From positions 1 through 64,000 of the forward strand of contig NZ_JOGB01000036.1 in the NCBI RefSeq assembly GCF_000719335.1: DNA of 64,000 bases, in the 5' to 3' direction. The notes below the pieces were generated by a model, which did no database searches, was not told the origin of the DNA, and saw nothing but the letters and a program-made list of their open reading frames with translations. This stretch comes from Streptomyces sp. NRRL S-87. Its GTDB lineage: Bacteria; Actinomycetota; Actinomycetes; Streptomycetales; Streptomycetaceae. Both the position numbers and the translations under genes were made by a program. This document shows, piece by piece, positions 25,683 through 35,199 of the stretch (positions within the stretch are counted from its first letter, which is position 1; the number at the start of each line of letters is the position of its first letter).

Positions 25683-26450
25683 TCAGGCGGCGTCGACGGC
25701 GGGGAAGGTGAAGGCGTAACCCTTCTCGGCGAACCACGGAAGGACCCGCTCCAGTGCGGCCACCGTCTCGGAGCGGTCGCCGCCCCCGTCGTGGAAGAGC
25801 ACGGTGGGTCGGTGCACCAGCAGCTTCTCCACGGATTCGATGATCGACGGCACGCCCGGACGGCTCCAGTCCCTCGGGTCCACGCTCCAGCCCAGCGGCC
25901 GCATCCCGTGCTCGGCGGCGATTCGGCGGCTGGCCGGCGTGAAGGCGCCACCCGGGGCCCGGTAGTAGTCCACGCGCACGCCGGGGGCCGCCTTCTCGAT
26001 CATCGTCTTGCCGCCGACGATCTCCCGCTCCTGGTAGGCGACCGGTTTGCGATCCATCGCGGTGTCGTGGCCGACCGAGTGGTCACACAGCCGGTGCCCG
26101 CGCGCGGCGACCTCCCGCACCAGGTCGGGGTGCTCCTGCGCGTGCTTGCCGATCATGCAGAAGACGGCCTTGACCCGGTAGTGGTCGAGGACGTCGAGGA
26201 CCTTGGGGGTCCAGACCGGGTCGGGTCCGTCGTCGATCGTGATGGCGACCGAGCGCTCGGCACCCGCGGCCGTCCTGGTGATCGTCACGGGCGGCATCGC
26301 CGGCCGGGCCTTCGACGGCTTGGCCACCTCCCCGCCGCCGCCCGCCGCGGCGTACGAGGGAGCGCACATCAGCACCCCGGGGATGAGCACGGCCGCTGCC
26401 AGGCCGGCACGGTGTGCCCGCCGGCGGATACGCCTCCTGCTGATGGCCAT
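25683..26450 (-). CDS. Secreted polysaccharide deacetylase (NodB domain)
   Basis: 255 residues. Arg-rich N-terminus plus hydrophobic helix form a signal peptide, possibly Tat-type given the RRRIRRR run. The NodB motifs are in order: TIDDGPD (catalytic Asp and metal Asp), HSVGH (metal His pair), RAPGG, DPRDW and LFHDG. It likely N-deacetylates chitooligosaccharide or peptidoglycan. ATG 26450 has GGGAG eight bases upstream. It precedes the GH3 gene on the same strand, and both are predicted to act on amino-sugar polymers. Confidence 0.9.
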   Translation of the reverse strand: MAISRRRIRRRAHRAGLAAAVLIPGVLMCAPSYAAAGGGGEVAKPSKARPAMPPVTITRTAAGAERSVAITIDDGPDPVWTPKVLDVLDHYRVKAVFCMIGKHAQEHPDLVREVAARGHRLCDHSVGHDTAMDRKPVAYQEREIVGGKTMIEKAAPGVRVDYYRAPGGAFTPASRRIAAEHGMRPLGWSVDPRDWSRPGVPSIIESVEKLLVHRPTVLFHDGGGDRSETVAALERVLPWFAEKGYAFTFPAVDAA

Positions 26451-26646
26451 GGATGTCGCTCCCGTGTCGCACCGAAGTCCCCGCCCGGAAGCCTCAGGCA
26501 ACGCACGGGACGTCCCCGGCCGCGATCGCCCCCTCAGAGCCGGGTACGCAATGCCCCCGCTCCGATTCTGCGCCAGCCGTCACCCTGCCCACCACAAGCT
26601 GGACCAAAATGTGCGTACCGCCACATCACGCGACTTTCCCGGTCCT

Positions 26647-27522
26647 TCACCACTGGTACATGTACTGGTGCCACGTGTCGTGATGGCCGGTGCCGTAGTA
26701 CGTCCACGTGTCGGTGTCGAGCAGCACCACGTGGCCGCCCCAGTACACGCTCTCGTCGAGCTGGAAGACCGCCCACCATCCGGTGTCCTTGGTCGGCGTG
26801 TCGCTCGTGCGGACCGCTTTGGACTTGAACCAGGACCACATGTCCCGGGCCCGGATGGGCCGGCGGGCGTAGGTGTAGCACCGGGCGTGGATGTGCGGGT
26901 TGGGAGCGGAGAGCTCCGTGTATCCGGCGCGGATGAACGCGTCCGAGAGGAAGTGGGCGCAGTTGTTGGCGAAGGCGTCGCCGGCGACGCACCTGTTCGT
27001 CCAGTGGGCTCCGACGGTGGAGAGGGGCGGGGCGAGCACCCGGGCCCGGGTCGCCGGTTCCGGTCCCACCCCCGCCGCCGCGTAGTGCGGGGCGCCCGGC
27101 CCGTGCGTGTCGGGCGGCGGAGCCAGGTGCTCCATCGCTTCCGCGTTCGGGGGCCCGAAGGGCCGCCTCGCCGGCCTCGGCCCTCCCGGGACCACGGGGC
27201 TCGGCGGCGGCGCGACGTCCTCCATGGCGACCATGAAGGAGTCCGGCGGTTCACCGGCGCGCATCCGGCCCAGGCGGAACGCCGTGGCGCCCCTGCGCAC
27301 GTACACCCGGATCCGGTCCTCGCCGACGGTCTCCCGGTCCATGATGTCGGACTTGGCGAAGGAGTAGACGCGGTCGCCGGACTCGACGATCAGGATGTTG
27401 CCCGGGATGTTCCCGTCATCGCGGACGTAGCCCTCGAAGGGGACGGTGGAATCGCGTTTCGACGCCCGTTCCATGAGCGAACTGAGGTCGTCCTGCTGAC
27501 TCTTCATGATGTTCTCGGCCAT
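26647..27522 (-). CDS. Papain-like (NlpC/P60-type) cysteine peptidase or amidase, putative
   Basis: 291 residues. The N-terminal about 100 form a small beta-rich domain of unknown type, followed by a Pro-rich linker (104-160). The C-terminal domain has Cys188 at the start of a helix (NNCAHFLSDAF) and His264 in a following strand (GGHVVLLD), the Cys-His order of NlpC/P60-like papain folds. It ends in an aromatic H-x-Y-M-Y-Q-W tail. There is no signal peptide, unusual for a cell-wall amidase, so an intracellular or effector role is possible. It lies 81 bp downstream of the ferritin-like gene on the same strand, probably one operon. Confidence 0.55.
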   Translation of the reverse strand: MAENIMKSQQDDLSSLMERASKRDSTVPFEGYVRDDGNIPGNILIVESGDRVYSFAKSDIMDRETVGEDRIRVYVRRGATAFRLGRMRAGEPPDSFMVAMEDVAPPPSPVVPGGPRPARRPFGPPNAEAMEHLAPPPDTHGPGAPHYAAAGVGPEPATRARVLAPPLSTVGAHWTNRCVAGDAFANNCAHFLSDAFIRAGYTELSAPNPHIHARCYTYARRPIRARDMWSWFKSKAVRTSDTPTKDTGWWAVFQLDESVYWGGHVVLLDTDTWTYYGTGHHDTWHQYMYQW

Positions 27523-27603
27523 GTCGTCGTTCGCCTCCTGAACGCGGGCGTGCGGCCGTTGGCGTCCCCCTGCCCCCCTGTCTCCACTACCTGTGACGTC
27601 CCG

Positions 27604-28677
27604 TCAGGGAGCCACGAAGCGGAACTCCGGCCCGTAGTTCTTGCCACTGCCGTCGGGGAGCGGGACCGCCATCAGCTGTTGGGCGGGATCCTGCAGCTCG
27701 GACATCTGCCCTATCGCGGTGAACAGCAGCTCCTGCCCGTCGGACTCGTCGTGCTGCAGCCACGCCTGACCCAGCGTGCTCAGCAGGGTGCTGTAGAGCC
27801 GGTTGAACTCGTCGAGGCGTTGCGTCGTCGCGGCGTCCGGCGCGGAAGGTCCCGTGCGGGGCCACCCCCCTTCGGGCACGGTCCCCATAGGCAGCGCGTC
27901 GGGCATCGGGATCTCCGCCCCCTCGAACTCGAACTTCCCGGTCACGGGGTTCTCCGTCAGCTTGCGCTGGTGGAAGATCTCCAGGAAGGCGTAGTAGTGG
28001 GCCCGTTCTCCCTGCGTCCCCGGGAACGGGTTGTCGGGCGAGGCCGACGTGCCCTCGCCCTGTTCCTTGATCACGTCGATGGCCGACTCGACCGCGGCGA
28101 GCGTGCGCAGGGGCCTGACGTTGTTCCCCGCACCGTGATGGGGCATGTCCAGGGTCAGCTGCCGGGCGCCGGTGATCCGTTCCGGGTGCGCGCGGAACGC
28201 CTCCAGGAGCGCGGTGTAGAAGGCCCCGATCGACGTGTGCTCCGCCACGGCCAGCACGAGCGGGTGGTCCGGCTCCTCGATGCGGGAGTACATGTACGCC
28301 GCGTCCTGCGTCAGTCCGCCGAGGGAGACGCAGAGTTCGGGCCGTACGCCGCCCGGCAGTGGGCCGGGGTACGTCGGCACCACCCTCTCGTCGGCGAGCA
28401 CGAGGTCCCCGCCGAGCGTGGTGAGCAGGTTGCACGCCAGACCGAAGTGCGACATCTCGTCGAAGACGATCTCCCGGATCGTGTCGAAGACGGAGCCGTC
28501 CCCCGTCGAGGTGTCGATCGACCACAGGCCGCACAGGTACGGCGGGAGCGTGGCGAGTTCCAGCAGGACCGCCTGCTGCGCCGCGTCCCGCATCCAGTCG
28601 GCGTCACGCTCCTCCGCGGGCTGCTCCATCAGTTCGACGATGCGGTTGCTCCGGGCGTACAGCAGCGGGTTCACCAC
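27604..28677 (-). CDS. VioB-type ferritin-like protein (iminophenyl-pyruvate dimer synthase family)
   Basis: 357 residues. The N-terminal 230 match the ferritin-like domain of the VioB family: Glu40 in LLELATLPPYL, then E74-x-x-H77 in FDEMSHFGL, and a later E-x-x-H-type helix, together a potential carboxylate-His metal site. VioB itself couples two imine units in violacein synthesis; many relatives have no known reaction. Two adjacent GTG codons (28677, 28674) follow AAGGAG; spacing slightly favours the second. A related ferritin-like domain is fused to the quinoprotein at 41192-43078. Confidence 0.8.
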   Translation of the reverse strand: MVNPLLYARSNRIVELMEQPAEERDADWMRDAAQQAVLLELATLPPYLCGLWSIDTSTGDGSVFDTIREIVFDEMSHFGLACNLLTTLGGDLVLADERVVPTYPGPLPGGVRPELCVSLGGLTQDAAYMYSRIEEPDHPLVLAVAEHTSIGAFYTALLEAFRAHPERITGARQLTLDMPHHGAGNNVRPLRTLAAVESAIDVIKEQGEGTSASPDNPFPGTQGERAHYYAFLEIFHQRKLTENPVTGKFEFEGAEIPMPDALPMGTVPEGGWPRTGPSAPDAATTQRLDEFNRLYSTLLSTLGQAWLQHDESDGQELLFTAIGQMSELQDPAQQLMAVPLPDGSGKNYGPEFRFVAP

Positions 28678-28917
28678 CGGTCTCCTTCCGGACCAGTCCC
28701 TCCAGGGCGGGGGCGGGCGGAGGCGGACGGGTCGTCCTGCCGCGCCGGCCGCTCCGAGAGCGTGACGAGTGCGCGCAGGCGCAGGGGGGTGAGTCGAGGA
28801 GGGAGGGGGAAGAGGGGTGCGTCTGCGGTCCTGCAGGGTGCTCCCGAGAGCGGGAGTTCGCTCTTCACGCCATCACCCATGGTAGGGCGGAGCGCCGCTG
28901 TCGGCGCGCCGCCGTGC

Positions 28918-29973
28918 TCAATCCCTGCGGGCCGGCGGGACGTGCCGGAGGGCGTTGCCCACGCCGTTCACCGGGGGTGCCGAGTGGCGGTGCCGGCGGC
29001 GCAGCCAGACGTACAGCACCAGGCAGGGCAGGACGAGGCCGCACACGCTGAGGACCAGGAACGCGGTGAAGGTGTTGATGTGGCGTACCAGCCAGGCGAA
29101 GTTCTGCCCGAAGAAACCGACCACGAAGGACAGCGGGAGGAACACGGTCGCGACGATCGTCAGCCGCTCCATCGTGGCGCTCTGCCTGAGGTTGATCTTG
29201 TTCTGCTCGACGGAGATCACCGCGATGTTCGCTTCCAGGACGGTGGTCAGGAGGTCGCGTTGGGCGGCGACCTCCTCGTTGACCAGCAGCAGGTGGTCGT
29301 GCACGTCGCGGAAGTAGGGCAGGAGCCCGTTCGGCGACCTGCCGGGCAGCAGCCGTCGGGCCAGCACGGCGAGCAGCGGGTGCACGGCCCGGTAGAAGTC
29401 CGTGGCCTCGCGCCGCAGGGAGTAGATCCGCTCCGTCGGGGCGACCGTCCCGGAGAACACCGTGGCCTCGATCTGCTCGATGTCGCGTTCGAGCTCCGTC
29501 ACGACGGGGGCGTAGCTGTCGACGACCTGGTCGAGGATCGCCCACAGTGTCGAGGTGCTCCCGGCCCGCAGCAGTTCGGGGCGGTGCTCGAGCCGGGCGC
29601 GGGCACCGGTCAGTTCGCTGGCGATGCCCTGGCGAACGGTGATCACGAAGTGCTCGGCGAGGAAGACGCTGATCTCGCCGGTGTCGATCTCCTCGCGCTC
29701 GTCGTCGTAGCGTGCGGTGCGCAGGATGATCAGCTCCGTCCCGTCCTCGTACTGCTCGGCCTTCGGTCGCAGGTGGAAGGCCTGGGCGTCCTCGACGGCG
29801 AGTTCGTGCAGTCCGAAGCTCTCGCGCACGCGGGCCAGTTCCTCGGGGCTCGGTTCGAACATGCCCAGCCAGACGAACCCGCCCTGCCCGCAGCGGGCGG
29901 CCGCCTCCTCCAGCGGCATCGGGCCCTGATGCTGCCGGCGTCCGTCCCGGTAGTGGGCACAGTCGACGATCAT
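28918..29973 (-). CDS. CorA-family divalent metal transporter
   Basis: 351 residues: cytoplasmic alpha/beta domain, long stalk helices, then two C-terminal transmembrane helices (about 270-325). The pore loop after the first helix reads GFFGQNF, where classical CorA has YGMN. The GQN variant occurs in divergent members and may change ion choice. ATG 29973 has GGGAGG six bases upstream. Transports Mg2+, Co2+ or possibly Zn2+ by homology. Confidence 0.88.
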   Translation of the reverse strand: MIVDCAHYRDGRRQHQGPMPLEEAAARCGQGGFVWLGMFEPSPEELARVRESFGLHELAVEDAQAFHLRPKAEQYEDGTELIILRTARYDDEREEIDTGEISVFLAEHFVITVRQGIASELTGARARLEHRPELLRAGSTSTLWAILDQVVDSYAPVVTELERDIEQIEATVFSGTVAPTERIYSLRREATDFYRAVHPLLAVLARRLLPGRSPNGLLPYFRDVHDHLLLVNEEVAAQRDLLTTVLEANIAVISVEQNKINLRQSATMERLTIVATVFLPLSFVVGFFGQNFAWLVRHINTFTAFLVLSVCGLVLPCLVLYVWLRRRHRHSAPPVNGVGNALRHVPPARRD

Positions 29974-30158
29974 GGTCTACCTCCCGGTCGCCCGATCCGG
30001 AGTGGGCCCGCTCCCCACGCTAGAACGTCCGGCTTGCCGGAGGGCTCGGGCGCGCCGAGCACCCCGCGGCCGGCGCGCGCCGGTCGCTCCGGTCATCCCG
30101 GTCACCCCGGTCACCCCGGGCGCCCACCGCCCGGGCGCCCTGCGGGCCGGTGGGGGCC

Positions 30159-31328
30159 TCAGCGGCACAGGGCCGTGTCGACGAGTCGCTCGGCTCGCTG
30201 CAGTGGAGCCTCGTCGACCGGCTGCGCGGTCACCGCGATCGCGGCCGCACGGCCGTCCTCGGTGACGCCGCCCCGGGTCTCGTACCCCGGAATGCTGCCC
30301 CCGTGGCCCCAGTAGAGGCCCCCGCACGAGAGGGGCCTGCTCGCGATGCCCAGTCCGTACCGCGCGCCGGGACCGAAGGTGTCCTCCGCCGGGACGGTGG
30401 TGCGCATCTGGGCCAGCTGGGCCGCGGGCAGCAGCCGGCCGCCCAGGAGCGCGGTGAAGAACCGGTTGAGATCGGAGTTCGTGGAGACCAGCTGACCGGC
30501 GGCCCAGCCCCATGAGGGGTCCAGTTCGGTGACGTCCTTCAGCGGGCCGCCCGCCGACTCCTGGTAGTAGCCGTGCGGATGGGGCTCGCGGATGCTCGTG
30601 ACGCCGGGCGCGGGGAAGTACGTGTGCCGCAGCCCCAGGGGCCGGATCACGCGCTCCTCCAGTTCCCTGGCGAAGGGCCGGCCCGTGACCTTCTGCACGA
30701 TCAGCCCGGCCAGCACGTAGTTCGTGTTGCTGTACTCCCACTTGGTGCCCGGCCGGAAGTGGCCCTCGTGCCGCAGGGCGATGTCCACCAGGTCGCGCGG
30801 CTCGTAGTACCCGGGCCTCAGGTCGTACGCGGTGTAGTTGGGCAGACCGCTGGTGTGCTGGAGGAGCTGGCGGACCGTGATGCGGCGCCCGTCGATGCGC
30901 TTCCCGCGGACCAGCCCCGGCAGGTAGGTCTCGATCGGGGCGTCCAGGCCGACCTTCCCCTCCGCGACCAGTTGCAGCACGACCACCGCGGTGAACGTCT
31001 TGGTGTTGCTGCCCACCCGCACCTGTCCGTCCCGGGGCACCTTCGAGCCGGTGGCGATCTCGCCGACGCCGGCCGTGTACGTACGGACGCGGCCGTCCCG
31101 CCCCGTGACGGTCGCCAGCGCCGCCGGCAGGCCGTCTCCGCGGACCAGGGCGTCGAGCCCCCGCTGCACGGTGTCCGGCCGGGCGGCGGCGACCACCGGC
31201 GGTGCCAGTGCACCGAGCGTCAGCGCGCCGACGGCCAGCGCGGCCGCGGCCGACACCGCCGTGCGCCTGCCACCCGGCCGCCGGCCGGTCGGCCGCCACC
31301 ACTGCCCGGTCCGCACCTGCTCGCCCAT
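30159..31328 (-). CDS. Serine hydrolase, beta-lactamase / D-alanyl-D-alanine carboxypeptidase family
   Basis: 389 residues with an Arg-rich signal peptide (RRPGGRR then a hydrophobic helix ending APPVVAAA). The class C-like catalytic motifs are present: SNTK (SxxK), YSNTNY (YxN) and HGGSIPGY (replacing KTG). Secreted, probably acts on D-Ala-containing peptides or a related ester. The start ATG 31328 has GAGGAG seven bases upstream. It follows the DUF6247 gene on the same strand after 188 bp. Confidence 0.9.
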   Translation of the reverse strand: MGEQVRTGQWWRPTGRRPGGRRTAVSAAAALAVGALTLGALAPPVVAAARPDTVQRGLDALVRGDGLPAALATVTGRDGRVRTYTAGVGEIATGSKVPRDGQVRVGSNTKTFTAVVVLQLVAEGKVGLDAPIETYLPGLVRGKRIDGRRITVRQLLQHTSGLPNYTAYDLRPGYYEPRDLVDIALRHEGHFRPGTKWEYSNTNYVLAGLIVQKVTGRPFARELEERVIRPLGLRHTYFPAPGVTSIREPHPHGYYQESAGGPLKDVTELDPSWGWAAGQLVSTNSDLNRFFTALLGGRLLPAAQLAQMRTTVPAEDTFGPGARYGLGIASRPLSCGGLYWGHGGSIPGYETRGGVTEDGRAAAIAVTAQPVDEAPLQRAERLVDTALCR

Positions 31329-31439
31329 GGGCCAACTCCTCTGGATCGGCTGCGAATGCGGCGGAACGTCCCGCCGCGTCGATCATGCGCGGGGAGGAGC
31401 CGTGAGGGCGATCACGCCTGCCCCCGGAGAGGGGGTGGG

Positions 31440-31486
31440 GGTAGCCCCCGGGGAGGGACCGAAGGTGGCCCCCGGGGACGGACCGA
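31440..31486. repeat. Direct repeat of 23 bp with GC hairpin potential
   Basis: Copies at 31440-31462 and 31464-31486 agree at 21 of 23 positions and share the core CCCCCGGGGA. Each copy contains a CCCCCGGGG palindrome. The pair sits in the gap between the serine hydrolase and DUF6247 genes and could be a transcriptional pause or binding site. Confidence 0.6.
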
Positions 31487-31516
31487 CCAGGGCGGTCCGG
31501 AGGCGCAGCGGTTCGG

Positions 31517-31816
31517 TCACCGGCGGGTGCCCAGGACGTCGGCGAGGTCCACGTAGCCGGTCTCGTCGCGGCCCGAGTCCAGGTACGCGTCCACGGCCGG
31601 GGCCGCGGCGAGGCGCTGCTGCCAGGCGCGTACGACGTCGTGGAGCGGGGTGAGGCTGTAGCTGTGGCGGGCGTCCTCCGCGGCCTTGGCCCAGTCCCGC
31701 TCGAAGGCGGGCACCCACACCTCGGCGCGGCGGTCCTCGCGCAGCCGGGCCCGTAGGCGGGCGGCCGCGGCGGGGGCCGGCGGCGGTGCGGGGGCTTCCT
31801 CGGGCTGCGCGCTCAC
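31517..31816 (-). CDS. DUF6247-family protein
   Basis: 99 residues. A Pro/Ala-rich tail is followed by a compact helical domain with F-E-R-D-W-A-K-A, typical of small DUF6247 proteins found next to toxin-like or regulatory genes in Streptomyces. The start is GTG 31816. No toxin partner is visible next to it here: upstream is the AT-rich promoter of the metalloprotease, downstream the serine hydrolase. Function unknown. Confidence 0.65.
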   Translation of the reverse strand: MSAQPEEAPAPPPAPAAAARLRARLREDRRAEVWVPAFERDWAKAAEDARHSYSLTPLHDVVRAWQQRLAAAPAVDAYLDSGRDETGYVDLADVLGTRR

Positions 31817-31879
31817 GCTGTCCTCCTGCCAGACGTCCTGCCGCCACGGTAGCGGCGTCCGCGGGTCACCACTGACCAG

Positions 31880-32032
31880 CGGAACGATTCGGCAATTCCG
31901 ACGCGCCGCATACGCAGACCTGTCGACCCTTTTACGCCATATAGTGCGTACGCATTTATCTCGCCTCGAACTCTATTTCTCTTTTCTGACAATTTCCGCC
32001 ATGATGTTCGGTTTTATTCAGGAGGAGGCGGC
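31880..32032 (+). promoter_or_regulatory. AT-rich promoter and leader of the metalloprotease gene
   Basis: This is the most AT-rich stretch of the window. TATAGT (31940-31945) is a good -10 hexamer; I see no clear -35 box 16-18 bp upstream, so an alternative sigma factor or activator is possible. The leader would be about 80 nt and ends in GAGGAGG, a strong ribosome-binding site before GTG 32033. Confidence 0.5.
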
Positions 32033-35000
32033 GTGGTCATCAGACATACGTTTCGTCGGACGTTCGGGAACAGACGGGGTGCGCGCCGCGCGGGCGTCCT
32101 CGTCCTGGCCCTGCTCTTCGGCTTGGTGGCATGGGTCGGCGCTCCGGCCGCACATGCGGTGCCGACCGTGCCGGTCTCCGTCACCGTGACGAGTGTCGAC
32201 GGGGTCGGCGACGACCTCGACGGAATCGGCCGCAGCGACGCGGACTTCTACGCCGGCGTCGAATTCGGCACGGGGACCATCAACGCCACGACGACCGCGG
32301 GCAACAGTTTCGGCACCCACGTCGACGACGCCCCGCACATCACCCCCTTCTGGGTGCTCTCCGGGCTCGTCGATCCGTTCACCGTGAACGACGTCCCGAC
32401 GGCGAACCTGACCCTGTCCGTCTGGGACCACGACGACTGCGACACGCCCTTCTGCACGGACACCGGCGTGACGGAGTCGGACGACGACCGGCTCGACATC
32501 AAGTCCGGTGCCGGCGAGACGGTCGCCGTGGCCCTCGACCTGCGGACCGGCCGCTGGAGCGGGGACGTCAACTGGCCTTCGAACTGCGTCACCGGGGACG
32601 GCGGCGAGGCCGTCAAGGTCTGCTTCGACATCAGCGTCGACTCGGCGAGCGGGGACGCCGACGGCGACGGACTGCTCGACGGCTGGGAGCGCAACGGCTA
32701 CAACGACGACGGCAACAGCACGATCGACGTGGACCTGCCGCGCTTCGGGGCCGAGCCCGACCACAAGGACCTCTTCCTGGAGCTCGACTACTCCGCCGGG
32801 CAGGCGCCCGCGCGTGACGACGTCGAGGCGGTGCGGGACGCCTTCGCCGACGCCCCGTTCGACAACGTCGACGGCACACGGGGCATCAGGCTGCACGTGG
32901 ACACGGGCAACCTCGTGGATCTCGGGGCCCGCAAGGGCCAGGCGCCGGGCACCTGCACGGACATGATCGACAACAACGGCGACGGACAGACGGACGCTGC
33001 CGACGTGGACTGCAGCAACACGAACGGCGGTTCCGGGGAGTACCTGGAGACGAGCGTCGAGGACCCGCAGCCCAACTGCACCCTTGCGGACACGGGCAAC
33101 CCCGACTGCCTCGTCGGCGACGACCTCGGCGGCGGGAACCAGTTGCCCCAGCATCTGAACAACTGCGGTCTCGACGGGGCCTTCAGGAACGCGAAGGACG
33201 GTGGCGGCGCCTTCCCGACGGCCAACTTCAACAGGAACCGCAGGCTGATCTTCCGCTACGCCATCAGCACCCTGTCCGATCAGGACACCGACGGCCGCGG
33301 GCCCGACACGGGCTGCGCGTCCGGTGGGCAGGGAGAGCTCGGCGGCAACGACTTCGTCGAGTACAACCACGACGGCGGCACCCTGATGCACGAGCTCGGG
33401 CACAACCTGAACCTCGACCACGGTGGCGACGAGGACAAGAACTGCAAACCGAACTACATCAGCGTGATGGACTACGACGAGCAGTTCGGGATCGGCCGCG
33501 TCCGCGGCGGAGCGATCATCGACTACTCGCCGCCGAGGATCGCCCTGAACGGCAGCCCCCGCGGCTTCGCGCCACTGCCGAAGCTGAAGGAGGACGCGCT
33601 CAACGAGAACGTCGTACTGGACTCCACCGACAACGAGAACACCATCGTGTTCAAGGACGGGGCGGGCCGGCGGCGCACCGGCCCGCTGACCGGCGGCATC
33701 GACTGGAACGGTGACAACGCCGACCCGCCGTTCGAGTCGACCGTTCCGCCGACCAACATCAACACCTCGAGCCCGCCCGGGCCGGTTCCGGCCCCGCCCG
33801 CGCCCGCGCCCCAGCGCCCCGTGGACTGTGCGAGCAACACCAGCAACACCGACGCCAACATCACCGGGCACCACGACTGGAACCGGGTCTCGCTCCCGTT
33901 CCGCCAGTTCCCCGCCTCGCGGAGCGGAGCGCTCGAACCCCTGGACGAGACGCTGCCGACCCTCGCGGACCGGGACATCATGACCGCCCAGGCCAACACC
34001 GCGGACGTCAGCGTCGCCATCGCCGACACCCCCGACCCGGTCGGAGCCGGCGAGCAGCTGAAGCTGGGCCTGACCGCGACCAACCACGGGCCGAACCCGG
34101 CCCACTCGACCGAGGTGACCACCACCCTCCCCGAGGGCGTCGAGTTCGTGGACACGAGCGTGCCGTGCGTCCGCTCCGGCCGCGTCGTGACCTGCAACCT
34201 CGGCAGCCTCGCGGCGAACACGTCCACGTCCTTCGACATCCGTGTGAACATCCCGGCCGGCTTCCTCTACCCCGGCGGGCAGAAGACGATCACCACCACG
34301 GCGAGCGTCGACAACCTGTACGGCCCCGACCCGGAGAGCGGGAACGACCGCGCCTCGCAGGACACGCTCGTCATCACCAAGGCCGACGTCAAGATCACTG
34401 ACGTGAGGACGAGCTCGCCGCTCGAGGTCCTGATCGGCCAGTCCGCGCAGGCCGCGGTCGAGGTGACCGTCGAGAACGGCGGACCGTCCAGCCCGGTGGA
34501 CGCCCTGCTCACCGGGACGGCCACCGCGAGCAGCGGAGCCGGTGTCGTGCCGGCGGCGACCTCCGCGCCGCAGACCGCCCTCGCGGTCGGCGCACCGCGG
34601 ACGGTCAGCCAGACGTTCAACCTCACCTGCCGGTCCCCCGGCTTCAAGACGGTCTCGTTCGACTACGCGCTCGCGCTGACGGACCCGAACGGGGTCGACC
34701 CGGTCCCGGCGAACAACACCAGGTCCGTGTCGTTCAGGATCGACTGCGTGGTCCCGATCGCCGTCAACGTCCGGCCCGGGGGCTTCCCGAACTCGATCAA
34801 CCTCCTGACCGACGCGACGCTCGCGGCGCTGACGACCAGGGCCGGCGAGTACGGGCTCCCGCTCTCCTTCGACGCGACGTCGATCGACCCCCTGTCGGCC
34901 CGCTGGGGCCTGCGGGGCAACGTGTTCAACACGGGCACGGTGTCCGGCGCCAGGGAGATCCACGACAGGGGCCACATCGAGCGCTCCTACGAGCTGGACG

Positions 35001-35164
35001 AGCGGACCCGTGACGCGGACCTGGACATGGTGATGCACTTCAAGCCCGCCGACAGCGGCTTGACCCCGCAGTCCACCGAGGCCTGCCTGAAGACGGACTT
35101 CCGGTCCGCCGACGGCACGCGGTTCCGCGCCCTGGGCTGCGACTCGGTCCGGATCACACCCTAG
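32033..35164 (+). CDS. Large secreted metalloprotease with DUF11-type C-terminal repeats
   Basis: 1043 residues. A signal peptide ends near Ala41 (APAAHA). An Asp-rich, calcium-binding-like region (SGDADGDGLLDGWE, DNNGDGQTDAADVD) resembles thrombospondin type 3 repeats. The zinc site is HELGHNLNLDH (His453, His457, His463; Glu454), and the downstream SVMDY provides a Met-turn, so it is metzincin-like with Asn in place of the usual Gly of HExxHxxGxxH. Residues about 665-760 form a DUF11/CARDB-like beta repeat (T-N-H-G-P-N), with more such repeats to about 900. No LPxTG or membrane anchor. Monocistronic between its own promoter and a strong terminator. Confidence 0.85.
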   Translation: MVIRHTFRRTFGNRRGARRAGVLVLALLFGLVAWVGAPAAHAVPTVPVSVTVTSVDGVGDDLDGIGRSDADFYAGVEFGTGTINATTTAGNSFGTHVDDAPHITPFWVLSGLVDPFTVNDVPTANLTLSVWDHDDCDTPFCTDTGVTESDDDRLDIKSGAGETVAVALDLRTGRWSGDVNWPSNCVTGDGGEAVKVCFDISVDSASGDADGDGLLDGWERNGYNDDGNSTIDVDLPRFGAEPDHKDLFLELDYSAGQAPARDDVEAVRDAFADAPFDNVDGTRGIRLHVDTGNLVDLGARKGQAPGTCTDMIDNNGDGQTDAADVDCSNTNGGSGEYLETSVEDPQPNCTLADTGNPDCLVGDDLGGGNQLPQHLNNCGLDGAFRNAKDGGGAFPTANFNRNRRLIFRYAISTLSDQDTDGRGPDTGCASGGQGELGGNDFVEYNHDGGTLMHELGHNLNLDHGGDEDKNCKPNYISVMDYDEQFGIGRVRGGAIIDYSPPRIALNGSPRGFAPLPKLKEDALNENVVLDSTDNENTIVFKDGAGRRRTGPLTGGIDWNGDNADPPFESTVPPTNINTSSPPGPVPAPPAPAPQRPVDCASNTSNTDANITGHHDWNRVSLPFRQFPASRSGALEPLDETLPTLADRDIMTAQANTADVSVAIADTPDPVGAGEQLKLGLTATNHGPNPAHSTEVTTTLPEGVEFVDTSVPCVRSGRVVTCNLGSLAANTSTSFDIRVNIPAGFLYPGGQKTITTTASVDNLYGPDPESGNDRASQDTLVITKADVKITDVRTSSPLEVLIGQSAQAAVEVTVENGGPSSPVDALLTGTATASSGAGVVPAATSAPQTALAVGAPRTVSQTFNLTCRSPGFKTVSFDYALALTDPNGVDPVPANNTRSVSFRIDCVVPIAVNVRPGGFPNSINLLTDATLAALTTRAGEYGLPLSFDATSIDPLSARWGLRGNVFNTGTVSGAREIHDRGHIERSYELDERTRDADLDMVMHFKPADSGLTPQSTEACLKTDFRSADGTRFRALGCDSVRITP

Positions 35165-35199
35165 CCACCCCGCACCCGCCGTAGCGGCGGGCGAAGGCA

